Assembly: GCA_001592805.2 (NCBI GenBank)
Contig: CP051139.1
Location: 4,712,001-4,776,000, forward strand
DNA from: Peltaster fructicola
Lineage: Eukaryota; Ascomycota; Dothideomycetes
Direction of reading: 5' to 3'
DNA length: 64,000 bases
Shown here: positions 31,127 through 40,835 of the stretch, one piece after another
Position numbering within the stretch: position 1 is the first letter of the stretch
Layout of the letters: each line of letters starts with the position of its first letter
The notes under the pieces: generated by a model
Databases searched by the model: none
Told to the model about the DNA's origin: nothing
What the model saw: the letters and a program-made list of their open reading frames with translations, nothing else
Translations under genes and position numbers: made by a program

Positions 31127-32473
31127 TCAGCCTGACATTTCTCTTGCAACACCTGCGAGCCAAGGATGCTTCAATGCCTCACTCGCAGTGATACGCTTCT
31201 TCGGATCCAGCTCGAGACAAAGCGCCATAAACTTTACAGCTTCTGCTTCTTCATCACTCAGACCGCCTTCACCCGCCGAGTTCTTTTTCTCACGATGTAA
31301 GCACCATAGGATGACCTTCTCCCAGCTGTGCCCACTGTCCGAAATGGTAGGGATGTTTGTATGCAGAACCTGGCCATGCAGTAATGCTGTATCGCGCATG
31401 CGTTGTTTGCCGAAGATGGCACAAAGCTCGATGAAAGCATCGATATCGTCTGCGCTGTGGAAAAATGGGAAGCGGTGCGAAAGAAAGGTAAGTAGTATGA
31501 TTCCACAAGACCATATGTCGATTGCACAGGTCTGAGCAGTGCATTTGAGCAGGACTTCTGGGGCACGAAATCCTCGTGTGCCTGCTCTGTTTGCACGTCG
31601 TGAGGACCGCTGGTCGTTTGAAGGATACATTGGTCTGATCGAGGTTCCTGCTGTATGGGCAGCACGGAGACTCGTAGCATGTACACTCGAGTTTATTCGC
31701 TTGTTGCGGTCTCTTTCCTCGTAGACACAAGGACAAGCATGATATTCGGTGCCTTCACGCTCTGCAAGACCAAAGTCGACAAGCACTCCTTTCCTCTGTG
31801 TAGGTGAGTACAGAAAGTTTGTTGGCTTGATATCTCGATGCATGATGCGCTTCTCATGTACTGAGCGTAGTGCGGTGAATAGGCTGATGAAGTAGACTTG
31901 CATATCCTCGATAGAGAGGTCACGATAGTACTCTCGGAAGTCGATGTGTGGAAAGAAAGGCAGGACAGCCACGACCTGATCTAGACAACGCATTGCTGTG
32001 ATCAGAGGGCAGACATTTGGTGCATCTCTGAGGTCATTCAACAAGTCCAGCTCGTTGAAGATTCTCTGTGGCGATGATGTGACATAGATCTTCTTGATCG
32101 CGACAAATCGACTCTTCTGTGATCGTGATGTCTTGCCGTACCCACTTGGATCGTCCCATTGATTCTGATACTGGTCGTAGAGCAAGTCTTCGGCTTTGTA
32201 AACTGTCGAGAAGGTGCCTTCGCCAATGCGGTTGATGAGTCGGTAGCGTTGTGATATATTGTGGAAGTGTGTCTCAAAACGTTGTATATCATCGAGAACG
32301 TCGTCTGCTACGCATTCGTCCTCGTCTTGGGAGAGTGTCTCTCCACTCTCGTCCAGACGATCCGGAGTTTCTTCCAGCTCATCTGTCTCTTCGTCTGAAC
32401 TTCCCGCATAGCGAGCAGGTTTCGCTTGAGTCGTCTCGAGATGATCATGTGTACGCTTGAGCGAAGTAGCCAT
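31127..32473 (-). CDS. CDC7: Cdc7-type DDK protein kinase
   Basis: This Ser/Thr kinase triggers replication-origin firing by phosphorylating Mcm proteins together with Dbf4. One exon gives 448 residues from the ATG at 32473 (MATSLKRTHDHL); an upstream in-frame ATG at 32506 would add 11. An acidic N-terminal tail precedes the kinase fold: IGEGTFSTVYKAED (glycine loop), FVAIKKIYV (catalytic Lys), HRDIKPTNFLY (catalytic loop) and VDFGLAERE (the DFG motif). The kinase insert of about 60 basic residues after DFG (EERDRNKRIN onwards) and the following GTRGFRAPEVLLKC are typical of the Cdc7/Hsk1 family. The insert is shorter than in vertebrate enzymes. The gene is divergent from condensin subunit 1, 229 bp between starts. 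Confidence 0.9.
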   Translation of the reverse strand: MATSLKRTHDHLETTQAKPARYAGSSDEETDELEETPDRLDESGETLSQDEDECVADDVLDDIQRFETHFHNISQRYRLINRIGEGTFSTVYKAEDLLYDQYQNQWDDPSGYGKTSRSQKSRFVAIKKIYVTSSPQRIFNELDLLNDLRDAPNVCPLITAMRCLDQVVAVLPFFPHIDFREYYRDLSIEDMQVYFISLFTALRSVHEKRIMHRDIKPTNFLYSPTQRKGVLVDFGLAEREGTEYHACPCVYEERDRNKRINSSVHATSLRAAHTAGTSIRPMYPSNDQRSSRRANRAGTRGFRAPEVLLKCTAQTCAIDIWSCGIILLTFLSHRFPFFHSADDIDAFIELCAIFGKQRMRDTALLHGQVLHTNIPTISDSGHSWEKVILWCLHREKKNSAGEGGLSDEEAEAVKFMALCLELDPKKRITASEALKHPWLAGVAREMSG

Positions 32474-32702
32474 TCCAGGTGATTGCCAGGCGGTCTGGCG
32501 GATCATTCATCCAAGGAAGACAATTAGATCTCTATGGTTGTGATGCCAAAGTGAAGGTGCAAGGATGAGGCCTGTTCGCGGTGTGCAGCGGCTAGTACAC
32601 GTTGTCCCAATTAGGCAAAACCCAAACAACGACCACAAAACATCCACAAGTGCTTGCATGCCATCTACACCCGCCCTTTCAGAGACAACGTAGCCAGCAA
32701 CG

Positions 32703-35700
32703 ATGGCAAACGCCGCGCACTTCGACGTTAACGAAGCGCTGAAGGCATGGCTTGACGATCCTCTCTCCATACTAACTCCGGAGGCCGATTCTGTTCTCGC
32801 CGACTGCGAGAGCGAGCCGGAGGCACTCAACCCGGTAGAAATCAATCGTGTGCTGGACACGCTATCTGACTCCTTGAGCGAGAACACAGAGTCTGTCCTC
32901 ATCTCTGCAAACCTCGACACTCTACAGTTCCTGCTGAAGCAGTCGCAATTCCTCACGGCCGCTTCCCTGGGCAGAGTGCTCGATCTAGTCATCTCCAGTC
33001 TTGCTGCGGAAGCAGAGATTGTGCATCATGAAGAGCAGGAAGCCGAAGTAGAGACAGCCCAACATAAGAATATATTAGAGGCTTTCGCATTCCTTCTGCA
33101 ATGGACGATCACTGCAGTTGAGGCGCGGGCAGCAGAACGACAAGCACCGACTGTTGCAGCAAGAGGGAAGGGCGGAAAGAGTACGAAGGGCAAAAATACT
33201 CAGAAGGACGGCAGCTGGGATACCGCATCACAGCTGCAGATGGCTATGGATACTATGGCTAAAGTGATGAAGCTCAAGCTGGCCAAAATCTTTGTCACCA
33301 CCAGCGAAAGAGATACCTTTATCGGCATGTTCACTAGGCCTGTTTACATGCTGCTGGAGGACGAGACTCGCATCAAGAACACAGCTATGAGAATGCACAT
33401 TTTCAGAGTGCTTTGCATAGCCATCAAACACCATGGCCACAACCACGCAGCACAGACGAGCATCATTCAGAACCTGACATACTTCGAACACCTGGCAGAG
33501 CCTATGGCTGAGTTTCTGAACATCCTGGCTGAGCAATATGACTACCCGCAATTGGCAGAGGAAGTCATGAAAGAGTTGTCGAACAAGGAGTTCAGTGACA
33601 ACGATACTAAAGGTCCTCGTTCAGTATCGCTGTTCGTGACGAAGTTCAGCGAGCTCGCACCACGAGTCGTCCAAAAACAAGTCACTCTACTGGCCAAGCT
33701 GCTCGAAAGCGAGAACTATACCTTGCGATGCGCGATTATTGAGGTCTGTGGCAATCTAATCGCAATGCTCAGCAGGCTTGAGGAGGGCGAACGAGGCGAG
33801 AATCACAAGGGACAGATCAACGCGTTCTTCGATGTGCTTGAGGAGCGCTTCTTGGACACCAACCCATACTGCCGATGCAGAGCGATCCAGGTCCTTGCTC
33901 GATTGTGCGATCTAGAGACCAAGTATCCTAAGAGGAGGCAGAGAGCAGCGGAGCTTGCAACACAGAGTCTCGAAGACAAGAGCAGCAATGTGAGGAGGAA
34001 TGCTATCAAGTTGCTTGCAAAGTTGATCGGAACACATCCGTTCGCAGTCATGCATGGAGGATTGTTGAGCTTCACGGAATGGAACGATCGACTAGAGACC
34101 TGTGAGAACGAGATCAATGTCCTTGAGCCGAAACCCAAGGACGGCGAAGAGGGAGCCGACAAGACTGTAGATACGGCTCTTCTGGACGATGCAACACATT
34201 TGGGCGACGAAGACCATCCCATGACGGACGAACAACAGCTTGCTGCATATCAGAAAGCACAAGAAGATGCTGCTGTTGCAGATGCTCTCAGTAAACTGCA
34301 GCTTACTAGACGGTACTACATCGAAGCTCTGCGCTTCATCGAGACACTGCACGATGCGGCATACCAGACCACACAGCTACTGGTATCCAAAAACAAGAGC
34401 GAGGTCATCGAGGCCATGGACTTCTTCGTCGTGGCTGACGCCTACTCGATTGAGATGGCCAAGCCTGGCATTCGACGAATGCTTCGTCTGATCTGGACGA
34501 AGGGTAACTCCGACGAAGGCAAAGGTGTGCAGGCACATCTCGTGGAATGCTACAAAGGTCTGTTCTTCCAGGCTCCTGGCAATTTCTTAGCAAATGATGC
34601 AGCGAACTACGTCGCAAGAAATATGATCAGTCTCACATTCGGGGCAACACCTGCAGAGCTCACTAGTCTAGAGCAGCTGCTTGCGACCATGATGAAGGAG
34701 AAGGCCGTTAATGCATTGGTCATTGATAAGCTCTGGCAAGTATACGGTGTGCAAAGGCGAGAAATCTCCAAGCAGCAGCGACGTGGTGCAATCATTGTGC
34801 TGGGTATGCTTGCGCTTGCAGAGCCAGACATAGTCGTCAAGGAAATGGAGACGTGTCTTCGTATCGGACTTGGCAGCCATGGCCGGAAGGATCTCATGTT
34901 GGCGAGGTACACCTGTGTGGCACTTATGCGCATGACGAACCAGAAGCCTGTCAAAGGTGCAGAGGTCAAAGCGACTGCTCGACTGGGTAATGACCATGCT
35001 GTTCTCGTGCGACTGGCAGCGCTCATGGACGTTGTGACGGAGAGCAAGGAATGGTATTGCCTGGCTGAGCAAGTCATTGGCGCAATCTATGCTCTGAGTA
35101 AGCATCCCGATGTTCTCTGCTCTGATATCATCAAGCGGAAGACCAGATCAGTCTTTGCTCCCAAGGCGGCACAGGCCGATGCAGACGGTGATGGTGATGT
35201 CGACATGCAGGTAGGCGAAGAAGCAGAAGAGCATACCGAGGGGCCTCCTACGACAAATTCCGCTGTTGCGCTCTCGCAGCTGCTCTTCGCTGTCGGGCAT
35301 ACAGCTCTGAAGCAGATCGTGCATCTTGAGCTGGTCGAGCAGGACTTCAAACGACGAAAAGCTGAGAAGGAGAAGTCTGATCAGCCTTCGGGCAGACGTA
35401 GCGCCAACAGCAAAACATCGACAAGCAAGAAGAATGACAGCCAAGATGGAACACAAGTCGACGAGCTCGATCTTATGGCTGGTACGACAGAGGACGACTT
35501 CACAGATGCAATCGCCCATATTCGTGAGCGCGAACTGCTTTATGGCCCAGAGTCGCTGCTTAGCAACTTCGGCCCACTGGTCACAGAGATCTGCTCCAAC
35601 AACACATCGTATGCCAATGCTGAGCTACAAGCTCAAGCCAGTCTGTGTATGGCGAAGCTCATGTGTGTGAGCGGCGAGTACTGCGAGGCCAACCTGAGCT

Positions 35701-36341
35701 TGCTCATCACCATCCTAGAACGAAGTCCAAGCTCTACCACGCGTAGCAATCTGGTCGTTGCTCTCGGCGACATGGCTGTCTGCTTCAACCATCTCATCGA
35801 CGAGAACACAGACTTCCTGTACAGAAGACTGAGCGACAGGTCTTTGCAGGTCAAACGCACGTGCTTGATGACCTTGACTTTCTTGATCCTGGCTGGTCAA
35901 GTCAAGGTCAAGGGTCAGCTGGGAGAGATGGCCAAATGTGTTGAAGATGAGGATGAGCGCGTGCGCGACATGAGTAGGATGTTCTTCGCAGAGCTCGCTG
36001 GCAAGGACAATGCGGTGTATAACCACTTTGTTGATATGTTCAGCTTGCTCTCGGCAGATGCAGGACTTGATGAGGAGAGGTTCAGGCGAGTGATCAAGTT
36101 TTTAGCCAGCTTCATCGAAAAGGTATGTCGTGTTGAAAGTCCTGTACAGCACTGAGCTAACATGTGACAGGACAAGCATGCCAAGCAACTCGCCTCGAAA
36201 CTTGCGCCCAGGCTGCAACGAGCATCAAACGAACGACAGTGGAATGATGTGGCTTATGCGCTTGGATTGCTGCCTCACAAGAATGAGGATATCGCCAAGA
36301 TGGTCAGCGATGGGTGCAAAGTCGTTGAGACTGCTGCGTGA
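32703..36341 (+). CDS. condensin complex subunit 1 (Cnd1/Ycs4/NCAPD2)
   Basis: Two exons (32703-36122, 36171-36341; 48-nt GTATGT intron) give 1196 residues, the normal size. The protein is a HEAT-repeat non-SMC subunit of condensin needed for mitotic chromosome compaction. Visible family segments include FVTKFSELAPRVVQKQVTLL, NPYCRCRAIQVLARLCDL and SSNVRRNAIKLLAKLIGTHP in the N-terminal half. LGDMAVCFNHLIDENTDFLY and VKRTCLMTLTFLILAGQVKV lie in the C-terminal Cnd1 domain. An acidic linker and a Lys/Ser-rich stretch (around residue 900) interrupt the repeats. The last exon adds 56 residues ending KVVETAA. Confidence 0.95.
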
Positions 36342-36672
36342 TGTTATTACCTCTGGTCACATGAAAGAAATGATACCCGATTATGTTTGATGCCCTCAGA
36401 TTCAAGTTGATGATGCAGAATCATCCCTTTCGGCCGATGTCTTGTAACCCTTGGTTGTCTTCACGGCAAGTATGCATCATATTGGATAATGATGCTAGTG
36501 GACACCTGTGGGAGGTGGTCACTTGTGGTCTGAGACTGATCTACGGCGATCGTGATTGGTCAATCCCATGCCAAGCCCACAAACTTTTCGCTACCATTGC
36601 TGTGCACTTTGACCTCAAATTTGCGAAGCCAGTAGACTGCACTCTCGCATTGTACAGTCAAACACCGCAACA
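36342..36672. other. intergenic: promoter of the ribosomal protein gene
   Basis: This is 331 bp after the condensin stop. It must contain the promoter of the L28 gene. I recognise no specific element. Confidence 0.5.
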
Positions 36673-37270
36673 ATGCCTACCAGAGCAACAAAGACCCGAA
36701 AGCAGTACGTACAGCACCATGCGCCAGTCTCGCACTCATTCTACGCTCTGCGACACGGGCGAAAGTACTTCCGCACAACCACTAACACATCTACAGTCGT
36801 GGACATGTCTCAGCCGGTCACGGTCGTGTAGGGAAGCACCGAAAGCACCCCGGTGGTCGTGGTCTTGCTGGAGGTCAGCACCACCACCGAACCAACATGG
36901 ACAAGTACCATCCAGGTTACTTCGGAAAGGTTGGTATGCGATACTTCCACAAGCAACAAAACCACTTCTGGAAGCCAACCATCAACCTTGAGAAGGTCAG
37001 TCTTTGTGTGAGTTAATAAACGGGTAGTATAGACTAACACCTGTGTAGCTCTGGTCTCTGGTCCCTCTCGAGCAGCGCGAGAAGTGCCTCGCCAACAAGA
37101 GCAGCGACACGGCTCCAGTTCTCGACCTCCTCCCACTCGGCTACAGCAAGGTTCTCGGCAAGGGACGACTCCCAGAGGGTGTTCCTCTCATTGTCCGCGC
37201 ACGATACTTCAGCAAGGATGCCGAGCGCAAGATCAAGGAGGCTGGTGGTGTCATTCAGCTCGTTGCATAA
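36673..37270 (+). CDS. RPL28: 60S ribosomal protein L28 (uL15, L27a family)
   Basis: Three exons (36673-36704, 36797-36995, 37049-37270; introns 92 and 53 nt) rebuild a 150-residue protein. It starts [20 protein letters not shown], continues with [20 protein letters not shown] and ends VIQLVA. The His/Gly/Arg-rich N-terminal loop is what inserts into ribosomal RNA in the large subunit. The very short first exon followed by a longer first intron is the usual layout of fungal ribosomal protein genes. Because the exons are short, no single frame shows the whole protein. Confidence 0.97.
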
Positions 37271-37634
37271 ATGCTGCACTATCACGACATTGCATATGTT
37301 TGACAAGCGAAGACTCGGCGCCTGGGGAAGGTTATGCACTGTCAAGTGCTATACATGGATACCACACGACTATCGATCAGCGTGGTAGCTGAGAGATGCG
37401 CTTTTGCCATTCCGTCGTAGACAGACGTATGAACATGCAAAGACATCTCTAAACCCACCTTCTGACGTCCATAGAAGGACGAGCTGCTGTGCGTGCAGTG
37501 ATAAACGTGATACGTGATACGTGCTGTAGAGACCACGAATGTCGAAGGTAAGTATGATTGCATTCATTGCTGTCTGGTTATAGTATTGCTCATTATGTCG
37601 TGCACTTGCAATTGACGATCCCGTAAGCTTCAAT
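37271..37634. other. intergenic between convergent genes
   Basis: These 364 bp separate the L28 stop from the stop of the secreted protein on the other strand. They presumably hold both 3' ends. I see nothing else. Confidence 0.55.
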
Positions 37635-38610
37635 CTAGGTGCAGACTTGGTCGAACACCTGAATTGCGTTCAAGCCCACCGCGTTAAGATTGTTAGCATC
37701 GAAGCTAATACAAAGCAAACGGTTCCAATAGGCAACGTCCTTGCTCGAGTTTCTTACGATGAGGAGAAAGCACTCCGTGAAGAGCTTCGTGAGGTAGACG
37801 ATGCTTTGTGATGGTGTAAGAGGAGCCGTGAGGTCGCACAATGTGGCAGTGGCAGTCGCAGGGTCGAGACCAAGTGCTTGGATATTCGCAGCATAGCTTG
37901 GCAATGCGCTGCAAAGAGCATTAAGCTTGCCGATATCATCAGCAGCAGTGGCGACCTCGTAGGCAAGGAGCTGAGTAGCATTCTTGAAGAAGTCGTCCAA
38001 TGCGGTAGGTGACATATGAGTAGCTTCGCCCTCTTCCTCTGGTCGGACTGGAACGCCACCTGCAGCGCAGACAGCCTCCATAACGTGATGCGCATCGAGA
38101 CCGAATTGTTCGAGGCCACCATAGCTCAGACCTGTCTGACAAAGATATCTGAATGGCCAGGTCCGACTGGTTGCAGGATCACCAACGTTCAGGGCAAAGG
38201 CGTTGAGAACGACAGTGACGAAGAGGTCAGAGTAGTATTGGATGAGCTTTGCATTGATGTCAAGGGGCGTAGGCATTTGTGCAGCAGTCCGAGAGATGCA
38301 AACAGGAGCTGCGTTGCATCAGAAGGACGATCGTACGCAAAAGGAAATGCTGCTTACCCTTGACGTCCTCAACAACAAGACCTACAGCTTCGAGGCGACC
38401 ACTCAAAGTGTCAAGGTTGTCGCACAACAAGGCGAGCTGACCAGTGGTATTGAACATGCCGACAAGGTCCCAGCCGAGGAGCAATGAGGCATTGTGATAG
38501 AGGTTAGAGCGATCTGGTATGCCGCGTGCAGTGAGAGTGCCTGCATGAGCAATGATGGCTGACGCGAAAGGCAGAGCAATGCTTGCCAAGACAGCGAATA
38601 GAAAACGCAT
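37635..38610 (-). CDS. secreted cysteine-containing protein of unknown function
   Basis: Two exons (38358-38610, 37635-38308; 49-nt GTAAGC intron) give 308 residues. A clear signal peptide opens the protein (MRFLFAVLASIALPFASA). The mature part is mostly helical, with about nine spaced Cys residues (for example LLCDN, YLCQTG, EAVCAAGG, ATLCDL, QVCT at the very end) and a few N-glycosylation sequons. No membrane anchor, catalytic motif or repeat is seen. I do not recognise a named family. The even Cys spacing and the signal peptide suggest an extracellular or cell-wall protein. Confidence 0.65.
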
Positions 38611-38919
38611 ATTGAGTTCTCAAGTCGTGGGTGCGTCGATCGATTGAGAGAGAAGGTTCGAAGACTTTGTAGAGAGGATGAGGAAGGAGGAACAAGAATG
38701 AAGGACTGCTGAAGTGTACATTTATATTGTAAAATCGTGATTGGTCTGCACACGTGCTTCTGCCACTGACTATTCACTCTATGAACGTTTGATCTCACCC
38801 AAATGATGGTAGCAAACGGTCAAGTAAGTCGTATGGGTCATCAGCAGTGTGATTCTGCAGACCATTGGAACGCAGCAGCGCCATTGATAGGATGTGATAT
38901 GCTTACAATGTGTACAGGC
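38611..38919. other. intergenic
   Basis: These 309 bp hold the promoter of the secreted-protein gene and the 3' end of the complex I gene. Both genes are on the minus strand. No element is recognised. Confidence 0.5.
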
Positions 38920-39900
38920 TCAGTCGAGGACACCATCGGTTCTGAACTTTTCAGTTCCCCATTTCTCTGTGTTCAAACTTGTCAAGCCAGCCAATGGCTC
39001 GCAAGTCTTTCGTCCACTGAAAGGCCCTGGGGACGGCAGCTTGACACCCTTGGCCTCGTAGCCTCGACCTTGATCCTGGATATGCGCGCCACTGCCGCTA
39101 GCACTGCTGTCGAGATCATCACCTGGCAATCCTGGTGCCATTCCTCCTGCGCCTGTCTTCTCTGCTGCATCCTTGAGCGCCACAAGCAATTGCTTGGTGG
39201 TTTCAGGCGTGAGATCCTCGTAGAAATCGTCGTTGATCTGGACCATTGGCGCGTTGACACATGCACCAAGGCACTCAACCTCTGTCAGTGTGAAAAGTTT
39301 GTCCTCCGTGGTCTCGCCGTGGTGAATACCAAGCTGCTCCTCTATGGCCTTCATGATACCATCGCTGCCGCCGAGCTGGCATGGAGTCTGTTCTCATCAG
39401 CAACATACTACCTCCTTGAACTCTTCACTTGCCGTTGTGCAGCACTGGACATGAAACTTGCCCACAGGATTGCGGTTGTACATTGTGTAGAATGTAGCCA
39501 CCTCATACACTCGCATTGGTGGCATCTCTAATATCCTAGCCACCTCATTCATGACACTGATGCTTGTGAAGCCATGCTGTCGCTGTCCGAGATCGAGCAA
39601 TGGCATAACTGCAGCTTTCTTGTACTGGCTTGGGTATCGTGCCAGCACTTCCTTGATGAGCTTTTCGTTCGTAGCATTGAACTGGAAGGGAATGTCTGGG
39701 TTGTTGTCTGGTGTGTTTCGATGCTATAGGCATTGGTTAGCATTCTTAATAGCTTGAGGTGTAGATTGGCTACCTACCACGTTAAGGGAGTCGCTCCTAA
39801 CAATGCATGATGCTGTGAACGCGCGCTTCTGCTGCACAGCACCAGAGCGTAGAGCGCGCAGCGAGCTTCGCAATGCCCAGGGCGTCAGTCTTGAGGACAT
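38920..39900 (-). CDS. NADH:ubiquinone oxidoreductase 24-kDa flavoprotein subunit (NDUFV2)
   Basis: This subunit carries the N1a two-iron two-sulfur cluster of mitochondrial complex I. Three exons (39778-39900, 39433-39723, 38920-39387) give 293 residues. The first exon encodes a presequence rich in Ser, Arg and Leu ([20 protein letters not shown]). The mature part has [22 protein letters not shown] and [20 protein letters not shown]. The cluster ligands are in CCTTTPCQLGG and [14 protein letters not shown]. The CTTTPC motif can only be rebuilt if the second intron (39388-39432, 45 nt) uses a GC donor (GCAAGT). A GT donor nearby would destroy the ligand region. The first intron (39724-39777) has a GTAGGT donor. 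Confidence 0.93.
39388..39432 (-). other. inferred GC-AG intron in the 24-kDa complex I gene
   Basis: On the minus strand the exon ends in ACG, followed by GCAAGT as donor, a CTGAT branch-like site and an ACAG acceptor. Removing these 45 bases joins CTT to TPC, restoring the invariant CTTTPC iron-sulfur motif. No GT donor in the vicinity gives that motif. Confidence 0.8.
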
Positions 39901-40835
39901 TGTGTGTGATGCGAAGAGACAGAAGTGTCAGCGGCGGAAGAAAGCTCATCTGAGGTCATGATAATTGCGTTGACACTATTGGACGGAGCGGCTGCCTAAG
40001 GCATTCAACCGCATTGAGCTTTGACCAGCCTACCTCATAGAACAACTTCATGGCTTGCAAAACACTTCTCTTGTCTTTCAAACCCATCAATCACTCCTAC
40101 GTTCTTTTCAGTCCGGCTCAGCTCGTTGCGGTCACACACTGAATGCATGTTACCGATGCATGATGGCAAGAAAAGATCCAGAACATCCTTTTCATGCCGC
40201 AGCACATCTCCCAGTATGCAGCATCTCCAGCGTTCGCATGATCTGCTGCGGCTATATGCAGCTGATTTGACGCCCCAGCAGTTTGGTCACAAGCTGCTAA
40301 GACAGTATCCGTCTGAGCTTGAAGCCATTGCTGATGCAGATCGAGTCTAGGCTGTAGCATTCTGAAGTACACGCAACTCCCGCGCATTTTTCCGAGCTCT
40401 TTCATCCCAACCTGCTGGTACCAATTCCGAGAAGATATGTCTTACTTACCATTCACATACCGTTCACGTCGTGAACCGCAGATGTCCTTCATCATATGCT
40501 GCAACTGGCGTTACCCTCTTGTGAAGATCATGCCCAAGCCTATGAAGTTCTAGACCTCGAGGTGCACGTTGCATCCCGATTATATCGATACAAAAGGCAT
40601 CCAGTGAGTATCAACTCCCTAAGGGAAATGCCGGATCGACGTTCTTTGTTTGTGTCGCCGAGCCCAGCTCGAACTCGACCACAGTCACACAGCTGAGCTT
40701 CGATGAACACTCCTCCCTACGACCATGCATACATAACCAGTATGTCAACCAGCAGTCTACCCGACGAGCGGAGAGTACGATGTCCCTAGATGTACGGCGA
40801 ATGGCAACCATCTATCACGGAGACAGTGCTATATC
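39901..40835. other. intergenic or unannotated 5' part of the histidine kinase gene
   Basis: These 935 bp separate the divergent starts of the complex I subunit and the histidine kinase. A frame from 40496 (AYEVLDLEVHVASRLYRYKR) and an open stretch in another frame from about 40561 could belong to extra 5' exons of the kinase. I could not connect them with convincing splice sites. Confidence 0.4.

Noticed and set aside
33803-34222. Minus-strand frames antisense to condensin (139 codons and others)
   Set aside because: They are shadows within a strongly conserved protein-coding exon on the other strand.
36383-36991. 202-codon plus frame overlapping the L28 gene
   Set aside because: It reads the L28 exons and introns in the wrong frame. 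The three-exon ribosomal protein explains the region.
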